Shown piece by piece: positions 20,693 through 31,264 of a stretch of DNA of 64,000 nt. Made by a program: the position numbers and the translations under genes. This DNA is from Saccharomycopsis fibuligera x Saccharomycopsis cf. fibuligera (lineage: Eukaryota > Ascomycota > Saccharomycetes > Ascoideales > Saccharomycopsidaceae), in NCBI GenBank assembly GCA_001936135.1, contig CP012815.1:1178001-1242000 (forward strand), given 5' to 3'. The notes beneath the pieces were generated by a model. It was given only the letters and a program-made list of their open reading frames with translations. It had not been told where the DNA came from and made no database searches. Position 1 is the first letter of the stretch; each line of letters opens with the position of its first letter.

Positions 20693-22585
20693 ATGAGTAT
20701 TGAAGTGGCACCAGCCTTGTCAACCGCTCAGGGAGAAGATATTTTTGAATTTGACCAGTACAAAACGCAAGAGATCAAACACCGCAACTACTTGAAGCCA
20801 CACGACGTCAATAACAAACAAGAAGTGATACAATTACTCAGGGAATACTATTCCATAGATGAGCTTTGCAAGCACCTAAAAAACAGATATGCAAAAATCA
20901 CTTTACAGTTCCCAGATGCTTTAGTATGCGATTCCAGTTATGTGGTACAGATGTTGCAAGAGACTCTCAATAGCGATGAGCAGCCCACTGATGAAAAAAA
21001 CGAAAACAATAACAATAATAACAATAACGGTCCAGAAACGAAAGCCGACCTTAAAAAAGCACTTTCAGAAATAGATTTCAATAGCGACCATGATAGTGAT
21101 GAGGAGCACTGTGCAACTTGCACCAACTGTAGCTGTGGCAAGAAGGAGTCGGAAAAGAAGCATCATAAGCGTAATGTTAATCATCATGAAGTTTGGGTAC
21201 TTGCTGATACTTCATATAGTCCCTGTTGCGTGGATGAAGTTGCCGCTGAGCATGTTGGTGCTGATGTGGTGGTGCATTTTGGTGATTCTTGTTTAACTCC
21301 AATCAAGACTTTACCATCAGTGTATGTGTTTGGTAAGCCATACTTAGATATAGGCACTGTAGTGGACAAATTCAAGAGTCAATATACTGATCCCAACGAG
21401 AAGGTAATCTTTATGGCTGATACTAGTTACTCATATTTACTTGAAGACTTGTACAATGAGTTACGCAAAACATACACTAATGTTGCTTATGCGGAAGTGC
21501 ACAATGAACAAAAAAGTATCAAAATCATTGGCTACCAAAACACCAACCAGGAAGGCGTGCGATTTGGGAACAGAAGTTTGATTGGGATTAATACTTCCAT
21601 TGTCAATATCCAAGATAACGAAGATGAAGAGGAGCTTAACTCGCTACTTCAAGAATATAATTTATTTCATATTACTTTACCGGAAGCACCAAGACTTCTT
21701 TACTTAACTACCAAATTTGCATCTTTGGCAGTGTACGATCCAAAGTCTCATGAGATCAATTCTGGCCCATTCCCATCATTAATGCGCAGATACCGTTACA
21801 TGCACGTTGCTAGAACTGCCGGAACTGTGGGGATTTTGGTCAACACGTTGTCATTAGATAATACGAAAAAGATGATTAATATTGTGGCCAAATGGATTAA
21901 AGAAGCAGACAAGAAATATTACATGTTTGTTGTAGGCAAACCTAATGTGGCTAAGTTGGCCAATTTTGAAGTCATTGACGTATGGTGCATTTTGGGTTGT
22001 GGTCAAGGCGGAATCATTGTCGACGAAAGTAACGAATATTATAAGCCAATCATTACACCTTATGAATTACATTTGGCTTTGAGTCCTGAGATTACTTGGA
22101 CCGGGAAATGGATAACTGAGTTCAAGCTGATTATTGACATTGATAAGGAACAAAGCTGTAACGAAGATAGAGAAAACGGAGATAAGGAAAAAGATGTTGC
22201 ATCTGGTGATGAAGACCGTATGTCTGACGAAGATTACGCTCCAGAGTTTAGTGCAGTCACTGGTAAATATGTCTCTAATTCCCGTCCATTGAGACAAATC
22301 CAACATTTACAAATTGAGCTAAATACTCAAGAAAGTGATAAAGGTGATGATGAAGAAACTAATAAAAATGGCGAAAAACAATTGGTGCAGAAGCTTTCCG
22401 GAGACGTTGTCATAAAAGGTGATGTGTCTACATCTGCTCTTCAGTTGCAAAACAGACAATGGGCAGGGCTTGGTAGTGATTTCCAAAATGATGAAGATTA
22501 CGATGAAACCGGAGCTACAGTGGAGGAAGGAAGAGCAGGTATTGCCAGAGGTTATGAGTTTGACAGGAAAACACATAAAGCATGA
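20693..22585 (+). CDS. DPH2: Dph2, diphthamide biosynthesis Fe-S protein
   Basis: Dph2 partners Dph1 in the radical transfer of the 3-amino-3-carboxypropyl group from S-adenosylmethionine to a His of elongation factor 2. The 630-residue product (S. cerevisiae: 534) shows the family opening (YKTQEIKHRNYLKPHD), ITLQFPDAL, VWVLADTSYSPCCVDEVAAE with the Cys pair at 178-179, FGDSCLTP, PFPSLMRRYRYMHVARTAGT, VVGKPNVAKLANFE and DVWCILGCGQGGIIVDE. The C-terminal RQWAGLGSDF and ARGYEFD blocks are also family-typical. Extra length comes from an acidic/Asn-rich insert (about 100-165) holding a Cys cluster, C140, C143, C146 and C148, and from an acidic loop near 485-515. The ATG at 20693 is the first in frame and fits the family start. 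Confidence 0.96.
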   Translation: MSIEVAPALSTAQGEDIFEFDQYKTQEIKHRNYLKPHDVNNKQEVIQLLREYYSIDELCKHLKNRYAKITLQFPDALVCDSSYVVQMLQETLNSDEQPTDEKNENNNNNNNNGPETKADLKKALSEIDFNSDHDSDEEHCATCTNCSCGKKESEKKHHKRNVNHHEVWVLADTSYSPCCVDEVAAEHVGADVVVHFGDSCLTPIKTLPSVYVFGKPYLDIGTVVDKFKSQYTDPNEKVIFMADTSYSYLLEDLYNELRKTYTNVAYAEVHNEQKSIKIIGYQNTNQEGVRFGNRSLIGINTSIVNIQDNEDEEELNSLLQEYNLFHITLPEAPRLLYLTTKFASLAVYDPKSHEINSGPFPSLMRRYRYMHVARTAGTVGILVNTLSLDNTKKMINIVAKWIKEADKKYYMFVVGKPNVAKLANFEVIDVWCILGCGQGGIIVDESNEYYKPIITPYELHLALSPEITWTGKWITEFKLIIDIDKEQSCNEDRENGDKEKDVASGDEDRMSDEDYAPEFSAVTGKYVSNSRPLRQIQHLQIELNTQESDKGDDEETNKNGEKQLVQKLSGDVVIKGDVSTSALQLQNRQWAGLGSDFQNDEDYDETGATVEEGRAGIARGYEFDRKTHKA

Positions 22586-23621
22586 TAGTTTTTTCTCTGT
22601 TTTAATGATACTAAACGAAGAATTGATGCCATTTTTATTTAGGTTTTTCTTTTTTTTTTTTTTTTTATTATGCTATATGTATATGGCACTCTATCGGGTT
22701 CGAGGACATATCTTAACAATGTTCTTTACTTTCTTGCAAATTTTAAAAATCTACTCATATATGCTGCTTGATACACCGTATTGTGCTATATAATATACTT
22801 GCTTATAGACTATATAATAAAGTTTTATTCCGTTAGTGTTTTGAAATATAAGACGTGACATACCCCTTGAATATTTATATGCAACTTTTGTAGTTGAGTG
22901 AGTAAACAAGTATGAGTATGTTAACGAACTTGAGTGACCATGCCGTTTTCAATTAGGTATACATATAAGTTCTTATGATAATCATTTTGAATGATTCTAA
23001 AAAATAGCAGAAATTTCTGCAACAAAAAAATCAAAGAAATTGGAAAAGATTATTATGAGCATAGTTTTATATCCTTTACAACATAAATGCAGCTTCAGCT
23101 TCTCAAAGATTTCGCATGTTTTGTCCAATTTAATATGAAAGTTTAAAGAAAACTGTAGATTAAAGCGTCTTACTGTTAAATTCTCCATTAATACGGTCGG
23201 CTTTTTTCTTGAACACTATAAAGAGCTCCTAAATGCAGAACTGAGGAATCAATTGAAAGCACCCAACAAAAAAAAAAAAAAAAAAAAAAACGTATTTCAA
23301 TATCATGAAATCATCTTCATAATTTATCAAAAACTGCACAAGCGCAATAATGCAAATTGGTGCAAGAAAATGTGTACCGCTCCTTATGTAACACATACGT
23401 CAGCGGTCCGGGTATTGCTTCAACTTCTTCTGCTAACAAATTTGGAAGACAGTGGAGGGCGATAAGTTGATGATGGGAGTGATGATACGATGCAATTGTT
23501 GATACAGAGGAAATTTGACACAATTTAATCATCTACAAGTACAAAATCATCCTTAATTTGGTTTTTTTTTATCACAAATACTATCACAAATTTCAATACT
23601 TTGTTACAATAAATATTCAAA
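22586..23621 (+). other. Intergenic region DPH2-VPS60
   Basis: A 1-kb AT-rich spacer with the DPH2 3' end and VPS60 promoter. It has a T-rich run near 22648-22667 and an A22 run at 23269-23290. A GGTTCGA-like string near 22698 is not in a tRNA context. No gene is seen. Confidence 0.5.
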
Positions 23622-24278
23622 ATGAATAGATTGTTTGGTACCAGGACGGCAAAACCAAAGGCATCTTTAAACGATGCGTTAGGCAATATCGATGATAGGG
23701 TCTCATCGCTAGACATCAAACTATCTAAAATAAACGCTGAACTCGTCACATATCAACAAAAATTATCAAGAATGAGAGAAGGCCCTGGCAAGCAAAGTAT
23801 AAAGCAGCGAGCTTTGAAATTATTGAAGCAAAAGAGACAAATAGAACAACAAAAGGATCAATTGGAGAATCAGTCTTGGAATATATCACAAGCACAAATG
23901 ACGGCAGACAATTTGAAGAATACCATGGTGACGGTGGATACGTTGAAACAAACCAACAAAGAGCTTAAAAAGACATATGGAAAGATTGACGTTGATAAGA
24001 TTGAGGATTTACAGGACGAAATGCTCGATTTGATTGAAAAGGGTAACGAGATTCAAGAAACTCTTGGGAGTTCGTATAACTTGCCAGATGATGTTAGTGA
24101 AACAGAGTTAGATGCTGAATTGGAGGCTCTTGGTGATGAAGTGCAGTATGAACAAGAAAGTGGATTGGATCTTCCTAGTTACTTGCCAGCAGAGTCGAAT
24201 ACTTTGCCAACTTTCGTGGATGAAGAAACTGAAGCCGATAAGGAGAAAGCTAACGCAGACAAAGTTACAGCTACGTAA
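23622..24278 (+). CDS. VPS60: Vps60, ESCRT-III-associated (CHMP5-type) protein
   Basis: The 218-residue protein begins MNRLFGTRTAKPKASLNDAL, the characteristic start of Vps60/CHMP5 rather than of Snf7 or Vps20. Basic helices 1-2 (to about residue 100) carry the family QRALKLLKQKR segment. The acidic second half includes the D-rich helix VDKIEDLQDEMLDLIEKGNEI and a C-terminal ELDAELEALGDEV stretch with a following tail. Vps60 binds Vta1 and regulates the Vps4 ATPase during multivesicular-body sorting. Length and charge distribution (basic then acidic) match the family. The ATG at 23622 is required for the conserved first residues. VPS53 and SWF1 in the same window also act in membrane traffic, but the genes are not adjacent. 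Confidence 0.95.
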   Translation: MNRLFGTRTAKPKASLNDALGNIDDRVSSLDIKLSKINAELVTYQQKLSRMREGPGKQSIKQRALKLLKQKRQIEQQKDQLENQSWNISQAQMTADNLKNTMVTVDTLKQTNKELKKTYGKIDVDKIEDLQDEMLDLIEKGNEIQETLGSSYNLPDDVSETELDAELEALGDEVQYEQESGLDLPSYLPAESNTLPTFVDEETEADKEKANADKVTAT

Positions 24279-24975
24279 TATAACAACTCTGTTTTTATGA
24301 ATCACAAAAAATGAAACATATTTTTATCGATCACGCAGAGCGTGCCACCACAACGATGCAGACATCTAGAATGTTCAAACTTTTTATAATTTTTTTCCTT
24401 TTTTTTTTCTTTTTCATTGCCTGGAGCTTACGATCGACATTTTTAGCAATCTTTAAATCTAATAAATTATGCTCAGCAAATCTGCTATATTTGCTAACGT
24501 TATCAAACTACACACAATTTTTTATTTTTTTAAAGTAGGAAGGAAACTCTCTGTCAAATGTTGCTAATGGTCGATTCTAATCAATTTTTTTTTTTTACTA
24601 CCCTTTTTCCCTCGTGCTGTTTTACTTTTTTTGGTTTCTGATTGGCTAATATTCCAGTATTAAAATCAGAATTACATTTAATTTAATTCAAAATTTTTAA
24701 TAAAATGATAATTTTTGCTTTTTAGATTAATTCTATAAAGTGTATATACAAACCGAGCGCAAATAAACAAATCCCAACATATTATACAAAGCAACAAAAG
24801 TTACTTGAAGCAAAGAAACAAAAGATAATAAAACGGTGACCCAACAAAAAGTAACGAAACAAAACAAACGGAACTCAATCCATTATCAACGAAATGAAGA
24901 AACATATAAAATGGTAAACAATGATGAAAGAACGACAATAAAAAACAACTGCTCAACTTTTCTCAGCTAATAACT
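24279..24975. other. Convergent 3' flanks of VPS60 and the SUN-family gene
   Basis: An AT-rich 697-base spacer between convergent genes, with T runs near 24387-24413 and 24586-24596 and A-rich sequence from 24780 to 24950. Nothing gene-like is seen. Confidence 0.5.
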
Positions 24976-26190
24976 TTACAAAAAGTTTTGCAAAGCAATG
25001 ACAGAGAAAACAACGGCAACAGTTTGCAAAGTGTTGGAAACAATACCAGAAGAAGCACCGCTCTTGGAGATAGCAGCTGGGGTGCTAGTAGCGTTAGCAC
25101 TAGAAGCACCAGAAGTAGTATTGTTAGCAGTAGCAGCATCAGTAGAGTTAGAAACAGTACCAGTGGCTGCGGCAGCTTGAGCAGTAATCAAGCTAGTAGC
25201 GTTGAATGCTTTTTGTACTGGTTGGAAGTCTCTCTTGTCGTTACTGTTGGAGTCAGAAGAAAACACTTCAATCTTGGCAGTAGCACCTTGTTCAGCGGTA
25301 ACAACACAGTAGTTACCATTACCAGCACCAGAAGAAGTAGAACCTTGAATTTTGTTAACACCTTTGGTTGGGTCAATTTCACACTTCAAACCATTACATT
25401 TGGATTCATCATCGCAAGTAATTCTAATACCGAAACTTGGCTTGGTGTTTTTGAATTTGCTGTCCAAGTAGATTGGATTCCAGCCAATCTTAACGTAAGT
25501 GTTCTTGTTGTCATCTTGGTTAGCACCAACAACGTATGGAGCCCAGTTACCTTGGTCTTTGTCAGAAGTACCCCAAGTACAAGCGTCACTGGTAGAGACC
25601 CCTGGTGGGTTGACGTAATAGTGAGCGGCAGTAGAAGCCCAGTAATCAGTACCTGGCACAGCCAAAGTATGTTCGCTATTACCATCAACATTGGTTGGGA
25701 TCAACATTTCTTCATTTCCTGGTAAAACGGTTTGACAGAAAGCAACATTTTTACCAATGTTGTTTTTGGCCTTAACAGTACCGGCACCTTTGTAGCAATA
25801 GTCTTTGTCTTTGTTACCTTTGGAAAGAGTACCATCGGAGTTACATTTCAACCCACCATATTGAGAACCTGGGTAAGAGTAAGAAGTGACGTCTGAATCC
25901 CATTGTGCGGAAAGGTATCCCGGTGGGCATGCATATGGACACCAAGAGCCGCTTTTACAAGTCTGGTCCTTGGAGATGGCCCAGCCACCACCGGTACCAT
26001 CCTTGTTGACAGCAACTAAACCTTTATCGGTTGGAAATTCACAATCGTTACCGCCTCTTTTGTGAATAGTTGGAAGTTCTTCATCAAAAAGAGCGTACTT
26101 GTGTTTATGATGACCATGTTCAGCACCAGAGACAGCGACGCTGCTGGCGAGTAAAGTCAAGACAGAAAGTTGAGTGACAGAAGACAACAT
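24976..26190 (-). CDS. GPI-anchored SUN-family cell-wall protein (YMR244W-like)
   Basis: The 404-residue protein has a signal peptide (MLSSVTQLSVLTLLASSVAV), a His-rich short propeptide, and a dibasic Kex2-type site (IHKR, about 42-45) just before the mature domain. The SUN domain follows: CEFPTDKGLVAVNKDG, GSWCPYACPPGYLSAQW, YGGLKCNSDG, then CTWGTSDKDQGNWAPYV. The tail is Thr/Ser/Ala-rich with N-glycosylation sequons (NST, NNTT, NATS) and ends in a hydrophobic GPI-signal helix. The anchor and layout suggest the group II SUN proteins (like S. cerevisiae YMR244W) rather than secreted Sim1/Sun41. SUN proteins are thought to act on beta-1,3-glucan in wall remodelling and septation. Codons are the favoured ones, suggesting good expression. 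Family assignment is strong, the precise orthologue less so. Confidence 0.92.
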   Translation of the reverse strand: MLSSVTQLSVLTLLASSVAVSGAEHGHHKHKYALFDEELPTIHKRGGNDCEFPTDKGLVAVNKDGTGGGWAISKDQTCKSGSWCPYACPPGYLSAQWDSDVTSYSYPGSQYGGLKCNSDGTLSKGNKDKDYCYKGAGTVKAKNNIGKNVAFCQTVLPGNEEMLIPTNVDGNSEHTLAVPGTDYWASTAAHYYVNPPGVSTSDACTWGTSDKDQGNWAPYVVGANQDDNKNTYVKIGWNPIYLDSKFKNTKPSFGIRITCDDESKCNGLKCEIDPTKGVNKIQGSTSSGAGNGNYCVVTAEQGATAKIEVFSSDSNSNDKRDFQPVQKAFNATSLITAQAAAATGTVSNSTDAATANNTTSGASSANATSTPAAISKSGASSGIVSNTLQTVAVVFSVIALQNFL

Positions 26191-28683
26191 TTTTTAAAAT
26201 TGAAGTATCAAAAGAAAAAATTTGATAAGGAATGAAACAGACTTGTGAAAAGTAGCGTGATATACGTAGTAGATATATTCAAATGAAAAGAATGAACAGT
26301 CACCAAAGTCTGGGATAGAATAATAGATAGATCTGTAGTTTTTAATTCTTTTTAAGGAAAGTAAGATATTGTTTAAAGACTATAAAAAAGAATCTGAATT
26401 AATTGAAACATTTTCGAAATGAATCAAGGTCAGAAGCCATATTTATATCTATTGAGAGATGCAAATGCCCAAATGCAGTCAAAAAGAAAGAAAGCCATTC
26501 AGACCCCATAGTTTAGATCTAACCCAAGCTGCTATATGCTGCTTCTGTTTCTTTTTTGCTTCATTTTGTTAGCGAATAAAAAAGAAATCAAAAAAATTTT
26601 CAGATTTAGGAAACCTTATTGCAATAGCTGTTTGCCAAAGGGCCATATAACATAGAGCCATAGTAGATGTGCATGTATGTTGTGTGAATTCTAGACTTTT
26701 TTCTTTTTTTTTTTTTTGTTCTTTATTTTTTTCTTCATGCTGCATCGCCTTTTTGCTTCTTTTTGTCCGAGGAAAAAGAAAAAAAAGCATTACCAGCATG
26801 GACATGCATGAGCCGACATGGGCAATATGAATTAGAGCCCATGGTGCATTATTTTGCAAATTATTGAGTTTTGCAACGAAGCACCGCCGTTTTGCCATCG
26901 TACTGGGGCTCTACTAGCCTGTGTGTCGGTTTAGAGTTAGGATTTCTCACGGAAAAAATGTGGAAAACCAAAGATCGCACCCAAAGTGCAGAAAAAAGAA
27001 AAAAATGGGATTAGATTATCGTTTTGAATTTTAAAAATGTTATAGCTTGGTCATATCTGGGATTCTACAAATTTCTAAATGACAATTGCTCTCACAGTGA
27101 CACTAACACTGAAAAAAAAAAAAAAAAAAAGGCGAAGCAAAAATCGGCGGTTCGAGATCAATCTCGACAATTCGGGATATTGTCCGTTAAGTTGGGATAG
27201 ACAGCAAAAAACATAGAAAAAGACGCAGAGCAAGCTCGAGCAAGCTCGAGCACGTACGGTTCGCACTGCGAGTGGATCTGTGATTCCTCGACTTTTTCGT
27301 CGTCTTCACATTATTGCTGCAGAGCTGCGTGTGCACCAATTGCGCTAATGCAGCCACTCCGATCGGCGTTAAGTAAGGCGATTCATATAGTTTCCCATCG
27401 GGGAAGTCTAATAGCTGGAAATGTGTCAATTGCAGTCAATTTTAGGCAACAAAATGCCCCCGTCTCATGTACGCCCCAACAGGTTGTTTAGTGTTGTCGA
27501 ATTAAATCCCTGAACTTGGTGCACAGTACCAAAAATTTTTCACTTGTGCTTCTCCAAGAAACGGGGATATTCTTAGAACTATTAAGGCAATGATGTAAAC
27601 GTTGTGGTTTTTTATGCCCAGTTTGCAAAAGTTGTAAATTGACAAAGTAAAATTGTTTCAGAACCAAATCTCTGTTGCGAGTTTGCTTTATTGTAAACGA
27701 CGAAATAATATATTATTGGCCAAGTTCCATAATAGCCTAGGCGAGGCCCTACAAAGAGAGATTGTGCAGAACAATGCATCTTTTGGAGAAAATACTCAAT
27801 TTCACACATTTTTAACTCCACTGAGTCTTATACATTGAGTCTCCTTTTTTTTTTACTTTTTTTTTTTTTCTTTTTTTCTCTCTTCATCTCTGATTGTTTT
27901 CGTACTAAATTTCCTATTGTAATATTATTATTGTCTGGGCTTTCAATTTCACGCTTTGTGGACTGCACAGCTAAAATGGCAGTTAGTCTAGATCTATGTT
28001 TGTTAGTTGCCGCAAATAATTAGGGCAAAAAATTTCAAAAATTAATTTAGAAAACCAATTTTGTATGTTGGACTTGCTTTCTGATTTTTGGGAGAGCCAG
28101 AACCATCGGAAAATCTGTAGTGAAAGTCAATTCCCTTCACTTTTGGCATCTAACTATGGTTCCCTTATTAAGGTCTTAGCCAAAACTTATTGTTTCTATT
28201 ATTCTTACTATTAATTCTTATTGTCCAGGCTTCGAAAAAGGTGGAGGAGGATAAAGACACATTGACGCAGGCCGGTGTAGACCAGATAAATTTGACTTTA
28301 AAAAACAACTGGGTTGCTTTTGATCACACAAACACTATCTGCTCATATAGTATCGTTGTAAAAACTGTAAACAAGAAAATGCAGCAAACAGTACTTTATC
28401 AATTAAGGATCTCCGCATATTTCTTAAATCTAGTTGTTGTTGTTTTTTTTTTTTTTTTTTGTTTTTTTTACAATTTGAGGCCAGAAAAGCAATCAATGAA
28501 TAATTCGTATCTAGTGTTGATCAGTTTTTCGTAGGCTTGTTACCAACTAGTAAACCATAAACATTATAAATCATTTATTGCAACTACATCGGCGCTCTTT
28601 CTTTTTGTTCGGGGGCTCTACAACTAAAGCTTAAAAGAGTTGCGGAGAGATGTATCGATTCCTTGCACTGGCCCCGGTTGGAA

Positions 28684-28702
28684 ATATTGACTAAGTCAAT
28701 AT
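28684..28702. repeat. Hyphenated palindrome, 9-bp arms
   Basis: ATATTGACT and AGTCAATAT are separated by one base. The function is unknown. Confidence 0.8.
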
Positions 28703-29763
28703 ATTTTCCTGAAAGCGGAAGCAAGACTTCCGACTTATTGAGTAGCAGACCATTTTATTATGTTATTGCCATTGGAATGCTATATGTGCATCTATCCAAG
28801 TAAAGTCAGTGTGTTCACTCTGGATTTTCTTTCAAGTTGATATATCTAGAGGGCCCTTCTTCGGTTCTTCTCCATCTACGTCAACGTGCAAAGGCATTAC
28901 AACAAAGATTATTTCTACGTAATAGTGTAGATTTAATTTCTTTTGGCCACAAGTAGACCGGATCGCAAAAATCACAGAATGCGGATGTCTCCATGCAAAG
29001 TCCGAGAGGGTTATGTTTCTTTTTAAATTTGAATTTGTCTGCTACAGCATACTTTAACACCACTACAAACCAGTAGCCAGTAAACGTTAACTATGATCAA
29101 TGCGGGAAAAGAAAAAAAATTTTCACTGTGAAGCATGCTTTCAACCCTATATGCAAAAAACGGACTTCCATCCAATACAGCGGCGCTGCAGTCTACTTTT
29201 TCCTACCTTTTGTTGCATCAAAAAGTCGACGCTAATACCACTGGTTCCGAAGATTTCAGGTGTCCCTTTTGCTGAGTGGCCAATAATCTATACCTACAAT
29301 CGATACCTACTAGAATGCCTATCATAAAATCTCGCACTTAACGTTGTCTAACCCTTTGCACTCTATAGGGCATACGAGTGGCCATTAGTGCGACGCACTA
29401 CAAAAATTTCATAAATTTTGGCGTTACCCTCTGTAGCACCAAACGGTTACCTGCCCTTGTGCGCGGTCTAGAACCAACTGTTTACTTAGTGTCGCCAGCA
29501 GTGCCTCGCTAAATGACTAACTATATGGTAAAGTCAGTCGATGGTCACCTATTTCACTTCACTTACAGCTGATATTTCTTTTTATCAGCCTCTAGGAGCT
29601 CTTGATTTATTAGAAGACCCAGTACACATTATTACAAATCCGTCGTCCGTCGCTAGATGCCGTAGGTTTTCAGATCCTGAGTTTGTGCTTTCTATCCTAT
29701 CGGCGTCGATCCTTCAAGTTTACTGGCGTACATAAGCTTGTGAGCTAAACTTTGGCTCTACCC

Positions 29764-30299
29764 ATGTCATTAATTGTTTTCGTAAAAGATCCAGTTTGCA
29801 ATTCAAAGTCAGGCTCAGTCGAAAAGCTTGGAGTTGACAGCGAAAAGGAATTGCAAAAGGCGTTAGCTCAAGGTTGCCAGCTTAACGGCTATTGCAGTAC
29901 GTAATTTTCATATTTTTCATCAAAAACGGAAATAATGCAGATATAAAATCAATCGGTCTCTGCCGATGCCATATCGATAGCAATCATGTTTGCAAAAGGG
30001 GGGGGGGCAAAAAAATGCTAAAAAAGGGAGTATAAAAGATCTTAATATTGTGTCTTTTTAAGTCAAACCCAACAATAGAGTATTAATAAAATCACAAAGA
30101 GATATAAGCCAAATGTCTTTGTCAAATTGCAGCTTCTTCTCATATATATCGCACATATATGTACGATGTAATAATAATAAATGCCAAAACCGTCTTCTTT
30201 TCTGCTATTACTAACTGCTTAGTCAGTGTCATTAACAATTGGCTGGCGGCCTCCACTACTGCATATACATCTATCTGCAAGGATTATCCGTTTGTTTAA
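29764..30299 (+). CDS. Candidate two-exon micro-gene (69 aa), unknown function
   Basis: Exon 1 (29764-29896) encodes 44 codons plus one base, starting MSLIVFVKDPVCNSKSGSVE. It runs into GTACGT at 29897, a known minor yeast 5' splice site. A perfect TACTAAC branch site lies at 30209-30215, with TAG following at 30220-30222. Joining to exon 2 (30223-30299) keeps the frame and adds 25 residues ending CKDYPFV. Exon 1 read without splicing stops two codons later. The product would have five Cys and no visible domain. Against it: the 326-base intron contains a TATAAAAG (about 30031-30038) and a G10 run, and no homologue is recalled. A second reading would start at ATG 30113 and use a poor GTACGA donor. 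Treat it as a hypothesis. Confidence 0.25.
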
Positions 30300-31264
30300 C
30301 ATTGCAGCTTTTCATGTTTGCTGTCCAATATTTTGTTGATAAAGCCATTAAAAGCTTCTGGTTGGCCGAAAATAAAACATCTTTGTAAGACTTGGCATGC
30401 GCGTTATGTGAGATCAAGGCTTTTTGTTTGTCCTGTATTTGGATATTCGGGCTGCTATTAAGCTTTATTTCGCCAGTGTAGATTTTGATCAAGATTGTAA
30501 TTGCAGCTAGTTGATTTTGCAATAGAGACAGCCAAGACTAAGCCTGCTTGGGATTATATTATTTTGCAAAGTTTTTCGTGTCTGTCTGAATTAGCAATTC
30601 TTACCATTGGGCACAAGAACTTTTCAGCTGATATCATTACTTTGAAGTGAACCTCAAGACACAATGCATCAGCGGCATCCTTGTACTGCCAACGCTTAGA
30701 ATTATGGTTGAAAGAGGCAAAAACGAACTGCTTAAAGTAGTACCTAGGAGCAACCAAACAAGGCAAAACTAATGTACGAAAGTAGTCGTTGGTATACAGA
30801 GTGGCCTATACAAGAAGAAAGAAAGCAAAAAAAAAAAGAAAAAATAAAATAAAATAAAGTAAAATAAAATAAAATCTCTCATTCTGATTAAAGGCATCCA
30901 AGCACAGGCTTGTTGTTGCAAAAGTTTCAAGTTTTGCATTTAAATTGGCTTCTATCAGTCCCCTCTACATACAGCTATTCTTGTTAATGGAAAATGAAAG
31001 GGCTAACCAGCTAAACGCATTTCAAAGCTACACACATTTTTGCCCCATTGATATCAGTACTTAGTTAAGTTGAACTAAACGCAAGCACACATTCTTTTGA
31101 GCCTCGATAGGGACAATATTTTTTGATCAGTTAAAAAGTCCATAGTATACATATATTAAACAAGTCGGTACATCGTAACAATTATAGCCAAGCAAATATC
31201 AAGCTCATCAATTGGAAGTTTGAGCTTATTGCTGACCGCTAAAGCAAGACAAATCATTATTTAA

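Larger units (their letters stand above)
26191..31264. other. 5-kb region with no secure gene
   Basis: This is the longest gene-free stretch in the window. The first few hundred bases are the SUN-gene promoter. Beyond that are only short, scattered open frames lacking good starts, T/A runs (26701-26715, 27115-27130, 28442-28460), a G10 run (29998-30007), a duplicated CAAGCTCGAG (27231-27251) and a hyphenated palindrome (28684-28702). The one candidate gene I see is a spliced micro-gene at 29764-30299. There is no rRNA, tRNA box B in context, or long direct or inverted repeat. A centromere, a long regulatory region or unannotated ncRNA genes are all possible. Confidence 0.55.

Noticed and set aside
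27140-27175. GGTTCGA string resembling a tRNA B box
   Set aside because: The B-box consensus fails after GGTTCGA and no A box or cloverleaf can be drawn. The same holds for the string near 22698.
30271-30766. Two minus-strand open frames of protein-like composition
   Set aside because: Neither has an ATG start and no TACTAAC-type splice signal joins them. A decayed gene is possible but unsupported.
26191-31264. Transposon or retroelement copy in the long gap
   Set aside because: No terminal repeats, target-site duplications or recognisable element proteins were seen.
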